Assembly: GCA_902615855.1 (NCBI GenBank)
Contig: CACMQN010000002.1
Coordinates: 1-64,000, forward strand
DNA: 64,000 bases
Direction of reading: 5' to 3'
From: an uncultured Candidatus Actinomarina sp.
Lineage (GTDB): Bacteria; Actinomycetota; Acidimicrobiia; Actinomarinales; Actinomarinaceae
This document shows positions 1 to 8,884 of this stretch, in pieces. The position numbers and the translations under genes are program-made. The notes beneath the pieces were generated by a model, which worked only from the letters and a program-made list of their open reading frames with translations, searched no databases and was not told where the DNA came from. Every line of letters starts with the position of its first letter. Position 1 is the first letter of the stretch.

Positions 1-363
1 ATTTCTGTCGCTTCAAGATATTCTAAGGGTGGAGAATTTGTTGGTAAAAAAGATATTAAATATTTTCTTAGCAAATATTCAGGTCGATTATTGTACTATT
101 TATTTAGAGTTGGCACAAAAGACCCAACCAACATGTTTAAGGCCTACGATAAAAATTTCCTTCAAGAAATTAATATAGAAAGTACTGTTGGTTTTACCCT
201 TGGTTTAGAATTAATCGTTAAAGCAAAGTTAAAACGAAAAAGCATTGGTGAGATTCCTACTGTCTGGATAGACAGAACTTTTGGGGAATCTAAATTTGTT
301 TTGAGTAAGTTTATTCCTAAATATTTAGTTTGGGTAAAAAGATTAATATTGAAAAGAATTTAA
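1..363 (+). CDS. Partial GT2 glycosyltransferase (3' end)
   Basis: Open from the first base in frame 1, so the N-terminus lies outside the window; 120 residues remain. The visible start SVASRYSKGG resembles the region after the DxD of polyprenyl-phosphate-sugar synthase-like GT2 enzymes (GSRY..GG), followed by a segment with GLELIVKAKLK and EIPTVWIDRTFGESK, which is typical of the C-terminal part of the GT2 catalytic domain. It should transfer a sugar from a nucleotide donor to a lipid or glycan acceptor at the inner membrane. Its stop codon overlaps the next start by one base (TAATG), so the two are probably co-transcribed. Donor and acceptor cannot be told. Confidence 0.7.
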   Translation: MSVASRYSKGGEFVGKKDIKYFLSKYSGRLLYYLFRVGTKDPTNMFKAYDKNFLQEINIESTVGFTLGLELIVKAKLKRKSIGEIPTVWIDRTFGESKFVLSKFIPKYLVWVKRLILKRI

Positions 364-1382
364 TGGAAAAAGTCTTAGTTACAGGTTCTGAAGGTTTTAT
401 AGGGGGCTATATAGTAAAAGAGCTTCTACACAATGGATACAAAGTTATTGGTATAGATAATTTATCAAAATACGGGAAAGTAGTTCGCAATCATTCTGAA
501 GATGAAAACTATCAATTTCACTCTGGAGATGTAAAGGATGAAGCATTACTGTTTAATTTACTCAAAGATTGTGATTATCTTATAGCAGGAGCAGCAATGA
601 TAGGTGGGATATCATACTTTCATGATTTTGCTTATGATCTTCTCTCTGAAAATGAAAAAATTATCTCAACTACTACCGATATTGCTATCAAGTGCCAGAA
701 AAATTATAAACTTAAAAGGACAGTATTTTTGAGTTCTTCGATGGTTTTTGAATCAAGCAACATTTTTCCCACAAAAGAAGAAGATCTATTTAATATTCCA
801 CCTCCAGAGAGCTCCTATGGTTTTCAAAAACTTGCAGTAGAGTATTTTGCTAGGTCTGCCAATCTCCAGTATGGTTTAGAGTATTCAATAGCAAGACCAT
901 TTAACTGCGTAGGTATAGGGGAAGTAAAATCCTTAAATAGTACAGATTCTGTAAATGAAAAAAAACTAACATTAAGCCATGTTGTGCCGGATTTAATAAT
1001 CAAGGCACTAGAAGGAAAAGACTCTATAGAAATACTTGGAAATGGAAATCAAATTCGTCACTATACATATGGTGAAGATTTGGCAAAAGGTATTGTTATA
1101 TTATTAAAACATCCAAATGCAAAAAATGAAGATTTTAATTTATCAACAAATGAATCAACAAATGTTATTGATTTAGCAAAATTGATCTGGGAAAAAACAA
1201 GAGGTTCCGATGAATTTAAAGTTGAGAATGTTGATGCATTTGAATACGATGTACAAAAAAGAATTCCATCAACTGAAAAAGCCAGAGATTTACTTGGTTT
1301 CGAAGCAAAGACTACTTTAAGTGAAATGTTAGATATTGTAATACCTTGGATAAAAGAAGCTCAAAAATTAGGATATTACTAA
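363..1382 (+). CDS. NAD-dependent epimerase/dehydratase (sugar nucleotide)
   Basis: 339-residue extended short-chain dehydrogenase. The N-terminal GSEGFIGGY glycine motif binds NAD(P), D at about residue 34 (GIDNLSKYG) suits NAD, SSSMVFE supplies the catalytic Ser/Thr region, and SSYGFQK is the YxxxK catalytic pair; ARPFNCVG and GNQIRHYTYGEDLAKGI are the usual substrate and C-terminal motifs. I chose ATG 363 over an upstream start at 330 because it begins directly before the beta strand MEKVLVTG and forms a TAATG junction with the preceding glycosyltransferase. It probably makes a modified nucleotide sugar for the glycan genes around it. UDP-glucuronate or GDP-mannose type substrates are both possible. 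Confidence 0.85.
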   Translation: MEKVLVTGSEGFIGGYIVKELLHNGYKVIGIDNLSKYGKVVRNHSEDENYQFHSGDVKDEALLFNLLKDCDYLIAGAAMIGGISYFHDFAYDLLSENEKIISTTTDIAIKCQKNYKLKRTVFLSSSMVFESSNIFPTKEEDLFNIPPPESSYGFQKLAVEYFARSANLQYGLEYSIARPFNCVGIGEVKSLNSTDSVNEKKLTLSHVVPDLIIKALEGKDSIEILGNGNQIRHYTYGEDLAKGIVILLKHPNAKNEDFNLSTNESTNVIDLAKLIWEKTRGSDEFKVENVDAFEYDVQKRIPSTEKARDLLGFEAKTTLSEMLDIVIPWIKEAQKLGYY

Positions 1383-1383
1383 T

Positions 1384-2349
1384 TTAAATATTTTCAATAT
1401 CTGTAATTTTAGTTTTCGTAACTTTTTCTTCAATCTTATGTGAAATGGATATGAGATATAATCCTAAAACAAGAAATATCAAAAAAACCATGAACCAAAT
1501 CCCTTGAGGTCCATCGTAGGATAAATATCTAATATTGATTATTCTATAAATAGAGAAAAAAGATAAAATAATCAATATTTGAGAGATAATGTCCATCAAA
1601 GCGGATATTTGAAATTCAGATATTCTCAGTTTTAATAAAATTTTTGAATAGTAATTTTGTAATGTATACCATATTAGTTTAAACAACATTGTTACTGGAT
1701 TTAAATTACTATTTTCATTGTTGTATCTGACTTCGTTTCTATATTGACCAATTTTAATATCACTATTAATAGATTTTTTAACCGAGTTAGTTACAACATA
1801 AAAAGGGTACCCGTATCTATTAAATAGCTTTGGAAGCTTGAAATCTGAAAGTAGGTTTTTTGAGAATACTAAAAGTCCGTTAAGTGGATCATTAATCGTC
1901 CAACATGCAGTTGAAAACTTAATTAATAAAGAAGCCAGTGAATTTCCAAAATATCTTATTGTTGGTATTTTTCCAACAATACCATCGTGCCAAAACCTAT
2001 CGCATTTAATAAAATCGTAATGCTCTTTCTCTAGTAATTTATATAGAAATAGAACATCTTTTTTAGAGAATTGGTCATCTCCATCAATCTTGATCAAGTA
2101 TTCATTATTACTTTTAAGAAAATAATTTATTCCTATTTCTAATGATTTTCCCGCTCCCATATTTTTTTCATTTGAAATTAAAGTAAGATTTTTATTTGAT
2201 TCTTTTAAACCTTCAACTATTAATTTAGTATTATCGATACTGCAATCGTCTATAATTATTACTTCATTAAAAATATCAATATATTTTTTTATTACATTCT
2301 CGATAAACTTTTCTTCATTAAAGGCAAGAATTAAAAGGGCTGTCTTCAC
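1384..2349 (-). CDS. GT2 glycosyltransferase with C-terminal membrane anchor
   Basis: 321 residues. N-terminal LILAFNEEKFIENVI and EVIIIDDCSIDNTK are the GT2 nucleotide-binding motifs, and IKIDGDDQF carries the metal-binding DGD at about residues 90-92. Two hydrophobic segments near residues 245-305 anchor the C-terminus. It resembles polyprenyl-phosphate-linked sugar transferases or GT2 enzymes that act on lipid carriers. The start is GTG; a TATAAT (2356-2361) on the same strand ends exactly 6 bp before it and there is no Shine-Dalgarno sequence, so the mRNA is probably leaderless. It is convergent with the upstream epimerase, with one base between the stops. Confidence 0.85.
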   Translation of the reverse strand: MKTALLILAFNEEKFIENVIKKYIDIFNEVIIIDDCSIDNTKLIVEGLKESNKNLTLISNEKNMGAGKSLEIGINYFLKSNNEYLIKIDGDDQFSKKDVLFLYKLLEKEHYDFIKCDRFWHDGIVGKIPTIRYFGNSLASLLIKFSTACWTINDPLNGLLVFSKNLLSDFKLPKLFNRYGYPFYVVTNSVKKSINSDIKIGQYRNEVRYNNENSNLNPVTMLFKLIWYTLQNYYSKILLKLRISEFQISALMDIISQILIILSFFSIYRIINIRYLSYDGPQGIWFMVFLIFLVLGLYLISISHKIEEKVTKTKITDIENI

Positions 2350-2355
2350 ATTTTA

Positions 2356-2361
2356 ATTATA
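2356..2361 (-). promoter_or_regulatory. -10 box of the 2349 gene (leaderless)
   Basis: TATAAT on the minus strand, 6 bp from the GTG at 2349. Transcription should begin at or next to the start codon. Confidence 0.55.
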
Positions 2362-2396
2362 TTACTCTGATTCAAGTTAGCTGAAGGTATTGCTTA

Positions 2397-3107
2397 TTAT
2401 ATAAATGTATTCAATTTGGAGTACTTTAGAATTTTTAAAAAAATTTGAATTCCATCTTTTAATTTTATTTTTTTTCCATCTTCATAGCTTCTTGCTTCGT
2501 ATTTAATAGGAACTTCAATGATATCTATTTTTCTTTTTATGAATTTTGATAGAACTTCAACTTCTATCCCGAAGCCTTTTTCAGAAATATTTATTTCTTT
2601 TAAACTTTCAACTTTCACTAACCAGTAACAACTTGCGATGTCTGATACTTTGTAATTGTTTAAAATTGAAAATAATAAAGTAAAAATTTTGTTTCCAAAA
2701 TACGTGTAAAAATACAAATTTTTCCTTTTTTTTGTACCAATTGTTCTTGATCCAAGAACTAAGTTTTCTTTTTCAGTTGAGACTGCTTCAAACATTTCAG
2801 AGATATCCTCTGGAAAATATTCTAAATCTGCATCATGAACAATCACATGTGTAGAAGTTACTTTTTCTAAACCAACCTTGACTGCACCGCCCTTACCAAG
2901 ATTTTTATTTGTTTTTGTAATTAATATTTTATTATTTTGGTTAACTAGTCTTTCCCCTATTAAATAACTATCATCTTCTGAGCAGTCGTCAACAAGAATT
3001 ATTTGTTTCACAATGTCTAATTTCAAAAGTCTTGTTATTGATGATTCTAAAAATTTTTCCTCATTATAAAATGGAACAATTACTGATAAAGAAATAATAT
3101 CTTTCAT
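2397..3107 (-). CDS. GT2 polyprenyl-phosphate sugar synthase-like
   Basis: 236-residue soluble GT2 of the dolichyl/polyprenyl-phosphate glucosyl- or mannosyltransferase type. VIVPFYNEEKFLESSI and ILVDDCSEDDS form the nucleotide fold, the NLGKGGAVKVGLE loop is diagnostic for this subfamily, and VHDADLEYFPED carries the DAD metal motif. Such enzymes charge undecaprenyl phosphate with one sugar for use by GT-C transferases outside the membrane. It closely resembles the protein at 40739-41434, including the conserved C-terminal YEARSYEDGKKI. A TATAAT box at 3114-3119 lies 6 bp before the ATG. Confidence 0.85.
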   Translation of the reverse strand: MKDIISLSVIVPFYNEEKFLESSITRLLKLDIVKQIILVDDCSEDDSYLIGERLVNQNNKILITKTNKNLGKGGAVKVGLEKVTSTHVIVHDADLEYFPEDISEMFEAVSTEKENLVLGSRTIGTKKRKNLYFYTYFGNKIFTLLFSILNNYKVSDIASCYWLVKVESLKEINISEKGFGIEVEVLSKFIKRKIDIIEVPIKYEARSYEDGKKIKLKDGIQIFLKILKYSKLNTFI

Positions 3108-3113
3108 AGCTTA

Positions 3114-3119
3114 ATTATA
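3114..3119 (-). promoter_or_regulatory. -10 box of the 3107 gene (leaderless)
   Basis: TATAAT on the minus strand, ending 6 bp before ATG 3107; no ribosome-binding site lies between. Confidence 0.5.
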
Positions 3120-3167
3120 TTTCTTTTATGCGAAATTACCTGAGTTTGGTCTTGTTGTGTATCAATC

Positions 3168-3173
3168 TATAAT
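3168..3173 (+). promoter_or_regulatory. -10 box of the 3181 gene (leaderless)
   Basis: TATAAT, 7 bp before ATG 3181, with no purine-rich ribosome-binding site between them. Confidence 0.5.
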
Positions 3174-3180
3174 TTAGTTT

Positions 3181-4896
3181 ATGTTTGAAAAACTTTCAAA
3201 AATATTTTCAAGAAATGATTTGATTTATTTTTTTTACAGCATTTTATTCTATGAAATATTTTTTAAGCTTACAAGAAGGTATTATTATTTTTTTGAAAAT
3301 ACATTAGATTATTATTTTTCATTTTTTAGTGAGAATTATTTTTATAGTTCGTATAGTTTTCTTGTACTCTCAATTTTGATTTCATTATTTTCAATTCTAA
3401 TTAGTAAAACTTTATCTATTAATCATTTCCTATCTAATTTACTTTCATTTATTTGTATTCTTTTCATACTCAAAATTTCTGACTTCCCAAGAACCAATTT
3501 TTTATATTTATTAGTTTTGTTTCCATTAGTTTATTTTTTAATCGAAAAATTAAAAGTTAATTATATTCTAAAACTTGTTCTTTTAATTTCTACGATTTTC
3601 TTATCATCAATTAACCACAGTTATTATTTTGAGGCAAGACAGACATCTTATCTATCAAACATTACAGCTCAAGATTACAATTTCACTGTAAATAATTTAT
3701 ATCAAGATAGAGATCAACTTTATGACAGTCAATATAAAATTACTGAACTTAGAACTATTACTTTTAATGAGGAACTTGTTTCAAAAGAGTTTATTCTTTG
3801 CTGTGAAAATATAAAATCATCATTTACTAAAGGAAAGCCTATTGGCTACATAGAGAAATTTGATGATAATCTCATGTATATATCTGGAACAGGTGATTTA
3901 TTTGTTATGAGTATCAATTCTCTAAATACATACTCAGTGACTGACTTCAAAAGGGTTAATTCAAATTTTAGAGATCTTGTTAAAAATGAGTATGTATATG
4001 GAATAGATGAAAGATTTGGATGGGGTGGATGGGAAAGCGTTAAAAATATATTTTATGACAAAGGAAATTTATATATTTCTTATATTGATGAAACTGATAA
4101 TGATTGTGCAACTTTAAGTATTCTTAAAGGAGAGGCTAACTTAATAGATATTAAATTTAGCAAATTCTTTTCATTAGACGAATGTATTCCCCGGACAAAT
4201 GATAATTACACCGGTATTCAATCTGGTGGAGCCATTGCCAACTATGATGATGAAAACTTAATTTTTACAACAGGAGACTTTAGACAAAGATTGTTTCCAC
4301 AAAATCAAAATAGCCAGTATGGTAAAACATTAAAAATTAACAAAAATAATGGAGAATATCAAATATTGTCAATGGGTCATAGAAACCCACAAGGTATAAA
4401 AAAAATACAAGATGATTTATTTATTTCCACAGAACATGGTCCAAGAATGGGAGATGAGATCAATCTTATAGATACTAGTGATATAAAAAATTACGGCTGG
4501 CCAATTGCTTCATATGGAGTTCACTATGATTCAAACTTTGGCATTAATTTTATCTTCGAAGAACTAACTAATGCTCCTCTACACAAATCCCATTCTGAAT
4601 ATGGTTTTGAAGAACCAATATATTATTTTGGATTTGATAAAACTATTGAACATGGAATCTCTGACATAGAAATAATATCAAATAATGAATCTACTCTTGA
4701 TTTTATGTTTGGGTCTCTCCATTATGGAAGACTTTATATAGCATCCTATAACTTAGTAAATTCCTCAATGCAATCACTTAAATCTTTTAACATTCAAAAT
4801 CGAATAAGAGATCTATTAAAAATTAGTAAGAATGATTACATAGCTTTACTTGAAAATCCTCCACGTTTAGCTGTGATTACTTTAAAAAATAATTAA
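3181..4896 (+). CDS. Membrane-anchored sorbosone/aldose dehydrogenase-like beta-propeller
   Basis: 571 residues in two parts. Residues 1 to about 150 hold four or five membrane segments. From about 170 onward is a six-bladed propeller of the soluble glucose / sorbosone dehydrogenase (GSDH, PQQ-dependent) family: GHRNPQG near residue 398 and EHGPRMGDEIN near 417 are its cofactor and calcium-site motifs, and NYGWP follows. The known family oxidises aldose sugars in the periplasm or outside the cell using PQQ. No PQQ synthesis genes are visible here, so the cofactor may be imported or absent. The membrane domain fused in front is unusual and would tether the propeller near the growing surface glycan. 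Confidence 0.75.
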   Translation: MFEKLSKIFSRNDLIYFFYSILFYEIFFKLTRRYYYFFENTLDYYFSFFSENYFYSSYSFLVLSILISLFSILISKTLSINHFLSNLLSFICILFILKISDFPRTNFLYLLVLFPLVYFLIEKLKVNYILKLVLLISTIFLSSINHSYYFEARQTSYLSNITAQDYNFTVNNLYQDRDQLYDSQYKITELRTITFNEELVSKEFILCCENIKSSFTKGKPIGYIEKFDDNLMYISGTGDLFVMSINSLNTYSVTDFKRVNSNFRDLVKNEYVYGIDERFGWGGWESVKNIFYDKGNLYISYIDETDNDCATLSILKGEANLIDIKFSKFFSLDECIPRTNDNYTGIQSGGAIANYDDENLIFTTGDFRQRLFPQNQNSQYGKTLKINKNNGEYQILSMGHRNPQGIKKIQDDLFISTEHGPRMGDEINLIDTSDIKNYGWPIASYGVHYDSNFGINFIFEELTNAPLHKSHSEYGFEEPIYYFGFDKTIEHGISDIEIISNNESTLDFMFGSLHYGRLYIASYNLVNSSMQSLKSFNIQNRIRDLLKISKNDYIALLENPPRLAVITLKNN

Positions 4897-4904
4897 AAAT
4901 TTTA

Positions 4905-6056
4905 TTAATTTTCTAAAAATATTTTATCAATTTTTTCAATTATTTTGCTGTGGTTGAGATCTCCAAATATTTTATTTTTAAGGATTTTGGTATTATCGTT
5001 TACTATTTTGCCATCTGAAAGTTTTTTAATTAAATTCTGAATATCTTTTTTGTCGTTTATTGTTGGTAGATCAATATTTCTTAAAATACTCGATCTTTGC
5101 ATATATGGATCTGGATCAGGATTGTTTATTATATAAATTGGATTATCAAGTAATAAATAGTCAACGTATACAGTAGAAATATCAGTAATAAGTAAATCAC
5201 TAATAGTCATAACGTCATAATCATTTTGTAAATTTAGTTCTTCGTTTAAAAATATGTTGTTACTCACCTTAATGTAATCATATATTTGGCTCGACAAAGT
5301 ATCTTTATAGTGAGGCTTAATTATTAGGTAAATGTTTGTATTTATAAGCTGTTTATCCATAAATTCATAAAATTTTATATTAAACGCTGAGAATTCAGAA
5401 TTAATGTAATCATTATTTCCTCTATGGGAAGTTGGAGCATATAAAATTATTTTTTTATCTGACATACTGTTCTCAGATTTAAGTTCATTTTTCTCCTTTA
5501 TATTTTCTATAAGTATTTGGTTTCTAACAAAACCCAATACTTTTAAGTTCTTAGAACCACAAAAAAGCTCTTCACATAAAATCTTTTTATCATATGGTGA
5601 ATGAAGCCAAACTTCATGAAAAAGTTCAAAATATTTTACAATTTTTTTATTATTTTTTGGGATCACACCATTTATTGCATGACCACATAAAATAGTTTTA
5701 ATTCCTATTTTATTAACAAAATTATGTAGAAAAATTCCATGTGAAGTAACCAATACTTTCGAATTAAATCCTTTAAGTATATTAAAAATATTAAATGGTG
5801 TTAAAATATTTTTTCCGTAAATTTTTTTTAAGTTACGATACTCTCCATAATCTAATGTTATGTAATAAATATTGTTATTACTAAGTCTCTTATCTTTAAA
5901 AATTACTTCTAAATTTCCAACAAGTTTTTGACCAAACAATAATATATTATTATTTTCTGATCTAAATAAAATACTTAAAACTAGTCCTATGCAGTAGTTG
6001 ATTCCTGTAACTATAAAAATAATATAGTGTGAAAATTTTTTCTTATTAAACTTCAT
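4905..6056 (-). CDS. CDP-glycerol glycerophosphotransferase-like protein
   Basis: 383 residues, with an N-terminal hydrophobic segment (about 12-30). The motifs follow the TagB/TagF (Glyphos_transf) C-terminal domain: VTSHG then GHAING, YAPTSHRG near residue 208, IIKPHYKD near 248 with the catalytic His, and DLLITDISTVYVDYLLLDNPIYII near 285-310, matching the family's LITDYSS..FDFLLLDKP. These enzymes add glycerol phosphate from CDP-glycerol to wall teichoic acid-type or capsule glycans. The second catalytic His normally seen in HG.. is represented by SHG / GHA. The substrate could also be CDP-ribitol or another CDP-polyol. Confidence 0.8.
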   Translation of the reverse strand: MKFNKKKFSHYIIFIVTGINYCIGLVLSILFRSENNNILLFGQKLVGNLEVIFKDKRLSNNNIYYITLDYGEYRNLKKIYGKNILTPFNIFNILKGFNSKVLVTSHGIFLHNFVNKIGIKTILCGHAINGVIPKNNKKIVKYFELFHEVWLHSPYDKKILCEELFCGSKNLKVLGFVRNQILIENIKEKNELKSENSMSDKKIILYAPTSHRGNNDYINSEFSAFNIKFYEFMDKQLINTNIYLIIKPHYKDTLSSQIYDYIKVSNNIFLNEELNLQNDYDVMTISDLLITDISTVYVDYLLLDNPIYIINNPDPDPYMQRSSILRNIDLPTINDKKDIQNLIKKLSDGKIVNDNTKILKNKIFGDLNHSKIIEKIDKIFLEN

Positions 6057-6113
6057 AAACCATTATCTTTCTTAGTGAATGAAAATAATTAAAATTATCA
6101 AGATAATTCTTAA

Positions 6114-6119
6114 TATACT
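6114..6119 (+). promoter_or_regulatory. -10 box of the ABC transporter gene (leaderless)
   Basis: TATACT, ending 6 bp before ATG 6126. Confidence 0.5.
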
Positions 6120-6125
6120 ATAGTC

Positions 6126-7751
6126 ATGCTTTTAAAAAGTATACGAAATAGTTTTGAAAACGTTCTTTATGTATCGAGATTAAGTAACATAAAAAACAAA
6201 AAGGCAAAAATATTTTTGTCTCTAGTTCTATCGAATTTAAGTGTTTTATTTGATATTTTTATTATCCTTTACTTTTCATATTTACTTTCTTCAAAAAACA
6301 AAGCTGATTTAAATTTTATATACAAGTTTGTCTTGGAGTTTTTATTAGAAAATAATTTTTTGATGGTACTAATTGTTCTATTGAGATTTTCTTTTTTCTA
6401 TTTGGAAAAAGTAATTCTACAGAAACTGACATTAGATATAAGGGAAAGCTTAAGAAGCTATCTTCTTAAAGAGATTTACGATAGAGGAAACTACTCAATT
6501 GCTGATTCAACTTTTTATGTTAATGAATTAACAATTCATATATCTTATTTTTACAATGCATTTGCAAAAGTCTTAAATCATACAATTCAATTAATTGTTT
6601 ACGGAGCATTCCTAATCTACTCAAACTTTGAGTTTTCCTCATATCTATTAGCGATGGGTGTAATCATATACTTTCCAACAAGAATTTTATTAAAACAAGC
6701 TAGAAAATTTATACATATTTCTTATGAAAAATCAAAAAAGATTAGCCAAGATATACAAAAAGTAATTGATAATATGTTTTTAATTAAAATTTTGAAAACA
6801 AGTAATAAGGAATTATCACAATTCAAAGAAGTCTCTAACTCATATGCTTCGGCACAATTTAAAAATTTTAATTTTTCAACAATTAACTCCTTATTTCCTA
6901 CATTTTTTGCAACAATGGTCTTTGTTATCGCTTTCTTAAATGAATCAATAGTTGAATTAATAACTCTTGAATTTATTGGAGTTACATTAAGACTTGTACA
7001 AACACTTGGTAACTTAAACACTTCTTTAAATGGATTAATCAATTCACAAGTCCATATTGAGAAATTAATTGAATTTGAGAATGATAAAGAAATTAAACTA
7101 AAACCCTTGATTTTAGATATAGATCTCAAAAAAAATTCAGCAATAGAATTTGAAAATGTAAAATTTAAATATTTTGGTTCTGAGGAATTTATGTTTGAAG
7201 ATTTAAGTTTAAGTATCGAGAGAAACAAACATACAGTTATAACGGGACTAAACGGTACGGGCAAAAGCACACTAATTGGTTTAATGTCTGGTATTTACTT
7301 TGCCGCTGAAGGTAATATAAAGTCATTTTCTGACAACATTGGATATGTTGGACCTGTTCCTTTGATTATCGATTCATCAATTAAAGAGAATTTAATTTAT
7401 GGCAACAACAAAGAAATACCAGATCAAAAATTATATGAATATATTGAGCTCTTTGATTTATTTAATGGGGAGAAGCCAGATCTTGATATGAAAATTAATA
7501 ATAAAAGCTTATCATCTGGTCAAATGCAAAAAATATCTTTCATAAGAGTAATGTTGGCAGATGTAGACATTCTTTTCTTAGATGAGTCAACAGCTAATTT
7601 AGATACAAATACCAAAGAAAAGATTCATTCAGTTTTAAATAAACTTAATATAACAATTGTGAACTCTACACATAGTAAAGATGAGTTTAAGTATGACTCA
7701 CATTTAAACATACTTAATGTTGAAGGAAAAAGATCATTTAATTTCATATAA
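6126..7751 (+). CDS. ABC exporter half-transporter (TMD-NBD fusion)
   Basis: 541 residues. An N-terminal exporter-type membrane domain (hydrophobic helices from about 25 to 300) is fused to an ATPase domain: Walker A GLNGTGKST near 375, signature LSSGQMQKISF near 460 and Walker B VDILFLDEST near 480, ending in the H-loop NSTHS. It is short for the MsbA/PglK class, and the Q-loop region (YVGPVPLIID) is atypical. It probably homodimerises and flips a lipid-linked sugar, glycan or peptide across the membrane. Its 3' end overlaps the convergent downstream gene by 18 bp. Confidence 0.85.
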   Translation: MLLKSIRNSFENVLYVSRLSNIKNKKAKIFLSLVLSNLSVLFDIFIILYFSYLLSSKNKADLNFIYKFVLEFLLENNFLMVLIVLLRFSFFYLEKVILQKLTLDIRESLRSYLLKEIYDRGNYSIADSTFYVNELTIHISYFYNAFAKVLNHTIQLIVYGAFLIYSNFEFSSYLLAMGVIIYFPTRILLKQARKFIHISYEKSKKISQDIQKVIDNMFLIKILKTSNKELSQFKEVSNSYASAQFKNFNFSTINSLFPTFFATMVFVIAFLNESIVELITLEFIGVTLRLVQTLGNLNTSLNGLINSQVHIEKLIEFENDKEIKLKPLILDIDLKKNSAIEFENVKFKYFGSEEFMFEDLSLSIERNKHTVITGLNGTGKSTLIGLMSGIYFAAEGNIKSFSDNIGYVGPVPLIIDSSIKENLIYGNNKEIPDQKLYEYIELFDLFNGEKPDLDMKINNKSLSSGQMQKISFIRVMLADVDILFLDESTANLDTNTKEKIHSVLNKLNITIVNSTHSKDEFKYDSHLNILNVEGKRSFNFI

Positions 7752-8846
7752 ATCCTCAAAATCAGATAAATAATCTGAAAAAATTTTATCTTTGCTGTAG
7801 TACTTTATTATGGTGTTTCTTGAGTTATTCAAAATATTCAATTTGTCATACTCATCATTCATACATCTTATTAAAACCTCATTAAGATTGTCATTGTATA
7901 ACAATCCAGATTCATCACCTAAAACCTCACGATTATTTTCAATATCTTTTGCTATAACTAAACATCCATTTGCCATTGCTTCTAGAATTACTTTTGAATT
8001 GCCCTCAAAATTAGATGTGGATATAAAGTACTTGTATTTCTGATAAACATTCAAAAGCTCTTCGTTTTCAATATTGTTAAATATATTTAGTTCAATGTCT
8101 AAACTTTTTGAAAGTTTTTCAAGATCTGTTTTAAGTCTACCTTCACCGTAAATGTCTATTTTGAATCCTGTTTTTTTTGCAGACAGTATAAGCTCTTCAA
8201 AGTTTTTTTGCTTCTCTAATCTACCAACAGACAATAGTCGATCGCTATACCTTTCATGTTCTGCTTCTATCGGTACGTCCACCCAATTTGGCCTAACCAA
8301 TATTTTTTTGCTTGTTAAGAATCTATTTTTTAAAAATTTTGCATCTGAATTACTTGTTACGATGTAAGAATCGGAAAAAGATATCGTAATTTGAGTTAAT
8401 AAGAAATACACAATTTTTTTTAGTAAGTTTTTTCCTTCTTTAACACTAAATAAGTACATATCATATCCGGTACGTGTGTATAACTTAGCTCCAGAGATGA
8501 TTTTAAAAATTATTGCAACCCATGAACCTAATAACTGGTTTTGTTTTATGATTAGTTTTTTTGAAGAAGTATCTATATGATTTTTTAATTTAAATGGAAT
8601 CAAAAATGATTTCACAAAATTTAAAATTTTGTACTTACTTTTTTTAGATATTGTATAGATTGGAAATATTTTTATCTTTGAATTTTTCAATATTTCTAAG
8701 TCTGAAGAATCTCCATATGTAACAAATGAAATCTCAACTCCTCTAGTTGTTAAATAATCGTATAATTTTAACTCTCTTGTTATATGTCCACTGTTTAACC
8801 AAGTTTTTAGTGAGTAATCAAAAGTAAAAAATAAAACTATATGCAT
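7734..8846 (-). CDS. GT4 glycosyltransferase
   Basis: 370 residues with the two-Rossmann GT-B fold of family 4. The donor half carries LLSVGRLEKQKNFEELI (about 205-220), IYGEGRLKTDLE and the EGNSKVILEAMANGCLVIA segment with the Ex7E nucleotide-sugar motif near 283-291. The N-terminal half starts MHIVLFFTFDYSLKTW. It should extend the surface glycan on the cytoplasmic face. Transcription is convergent with the ABC transporter and divergent from the next GT4 gene; a TATGAT box sits 8 bp before the start. Confidence 0.88.
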   Translation of the reverse strand: MHIVLFFTFDYSLKTWLNSGHITRELKLYDYLTTRGVEISFVTYGDSSDLEILKNSKIKIFPIYTISKKSKYKILNFVKSFLIPFKLKNHIDTSSKKLIIKQNQLLGSWVAIIFKIISGAKLYTRTGYDMYLFSVKEGKNLLKKIVYFLLTQITISFSDSYIVTSNSDAKFLKNRFLTSKKILVRPNWVDVPIEAEHERYSDRLLSVGRLEKQKNFEELILSAKKTGFKIDIYGEGRLKTDLEKLSKSLDIELNIFNNIENEELLNVYQKYKYFISTSNFEGNSKVILEAMANGCLVIAKDIENNREVLGDESGLLYNDNLNEVLIRCMNDEYDKLNILNNSRNTIIKYYSKDKIFSDYLSDFEDLYEIK

Positions 8847-8884
8847 TATGCTTAATCATAGTTACTTAAATTAACTTTTTTAAT

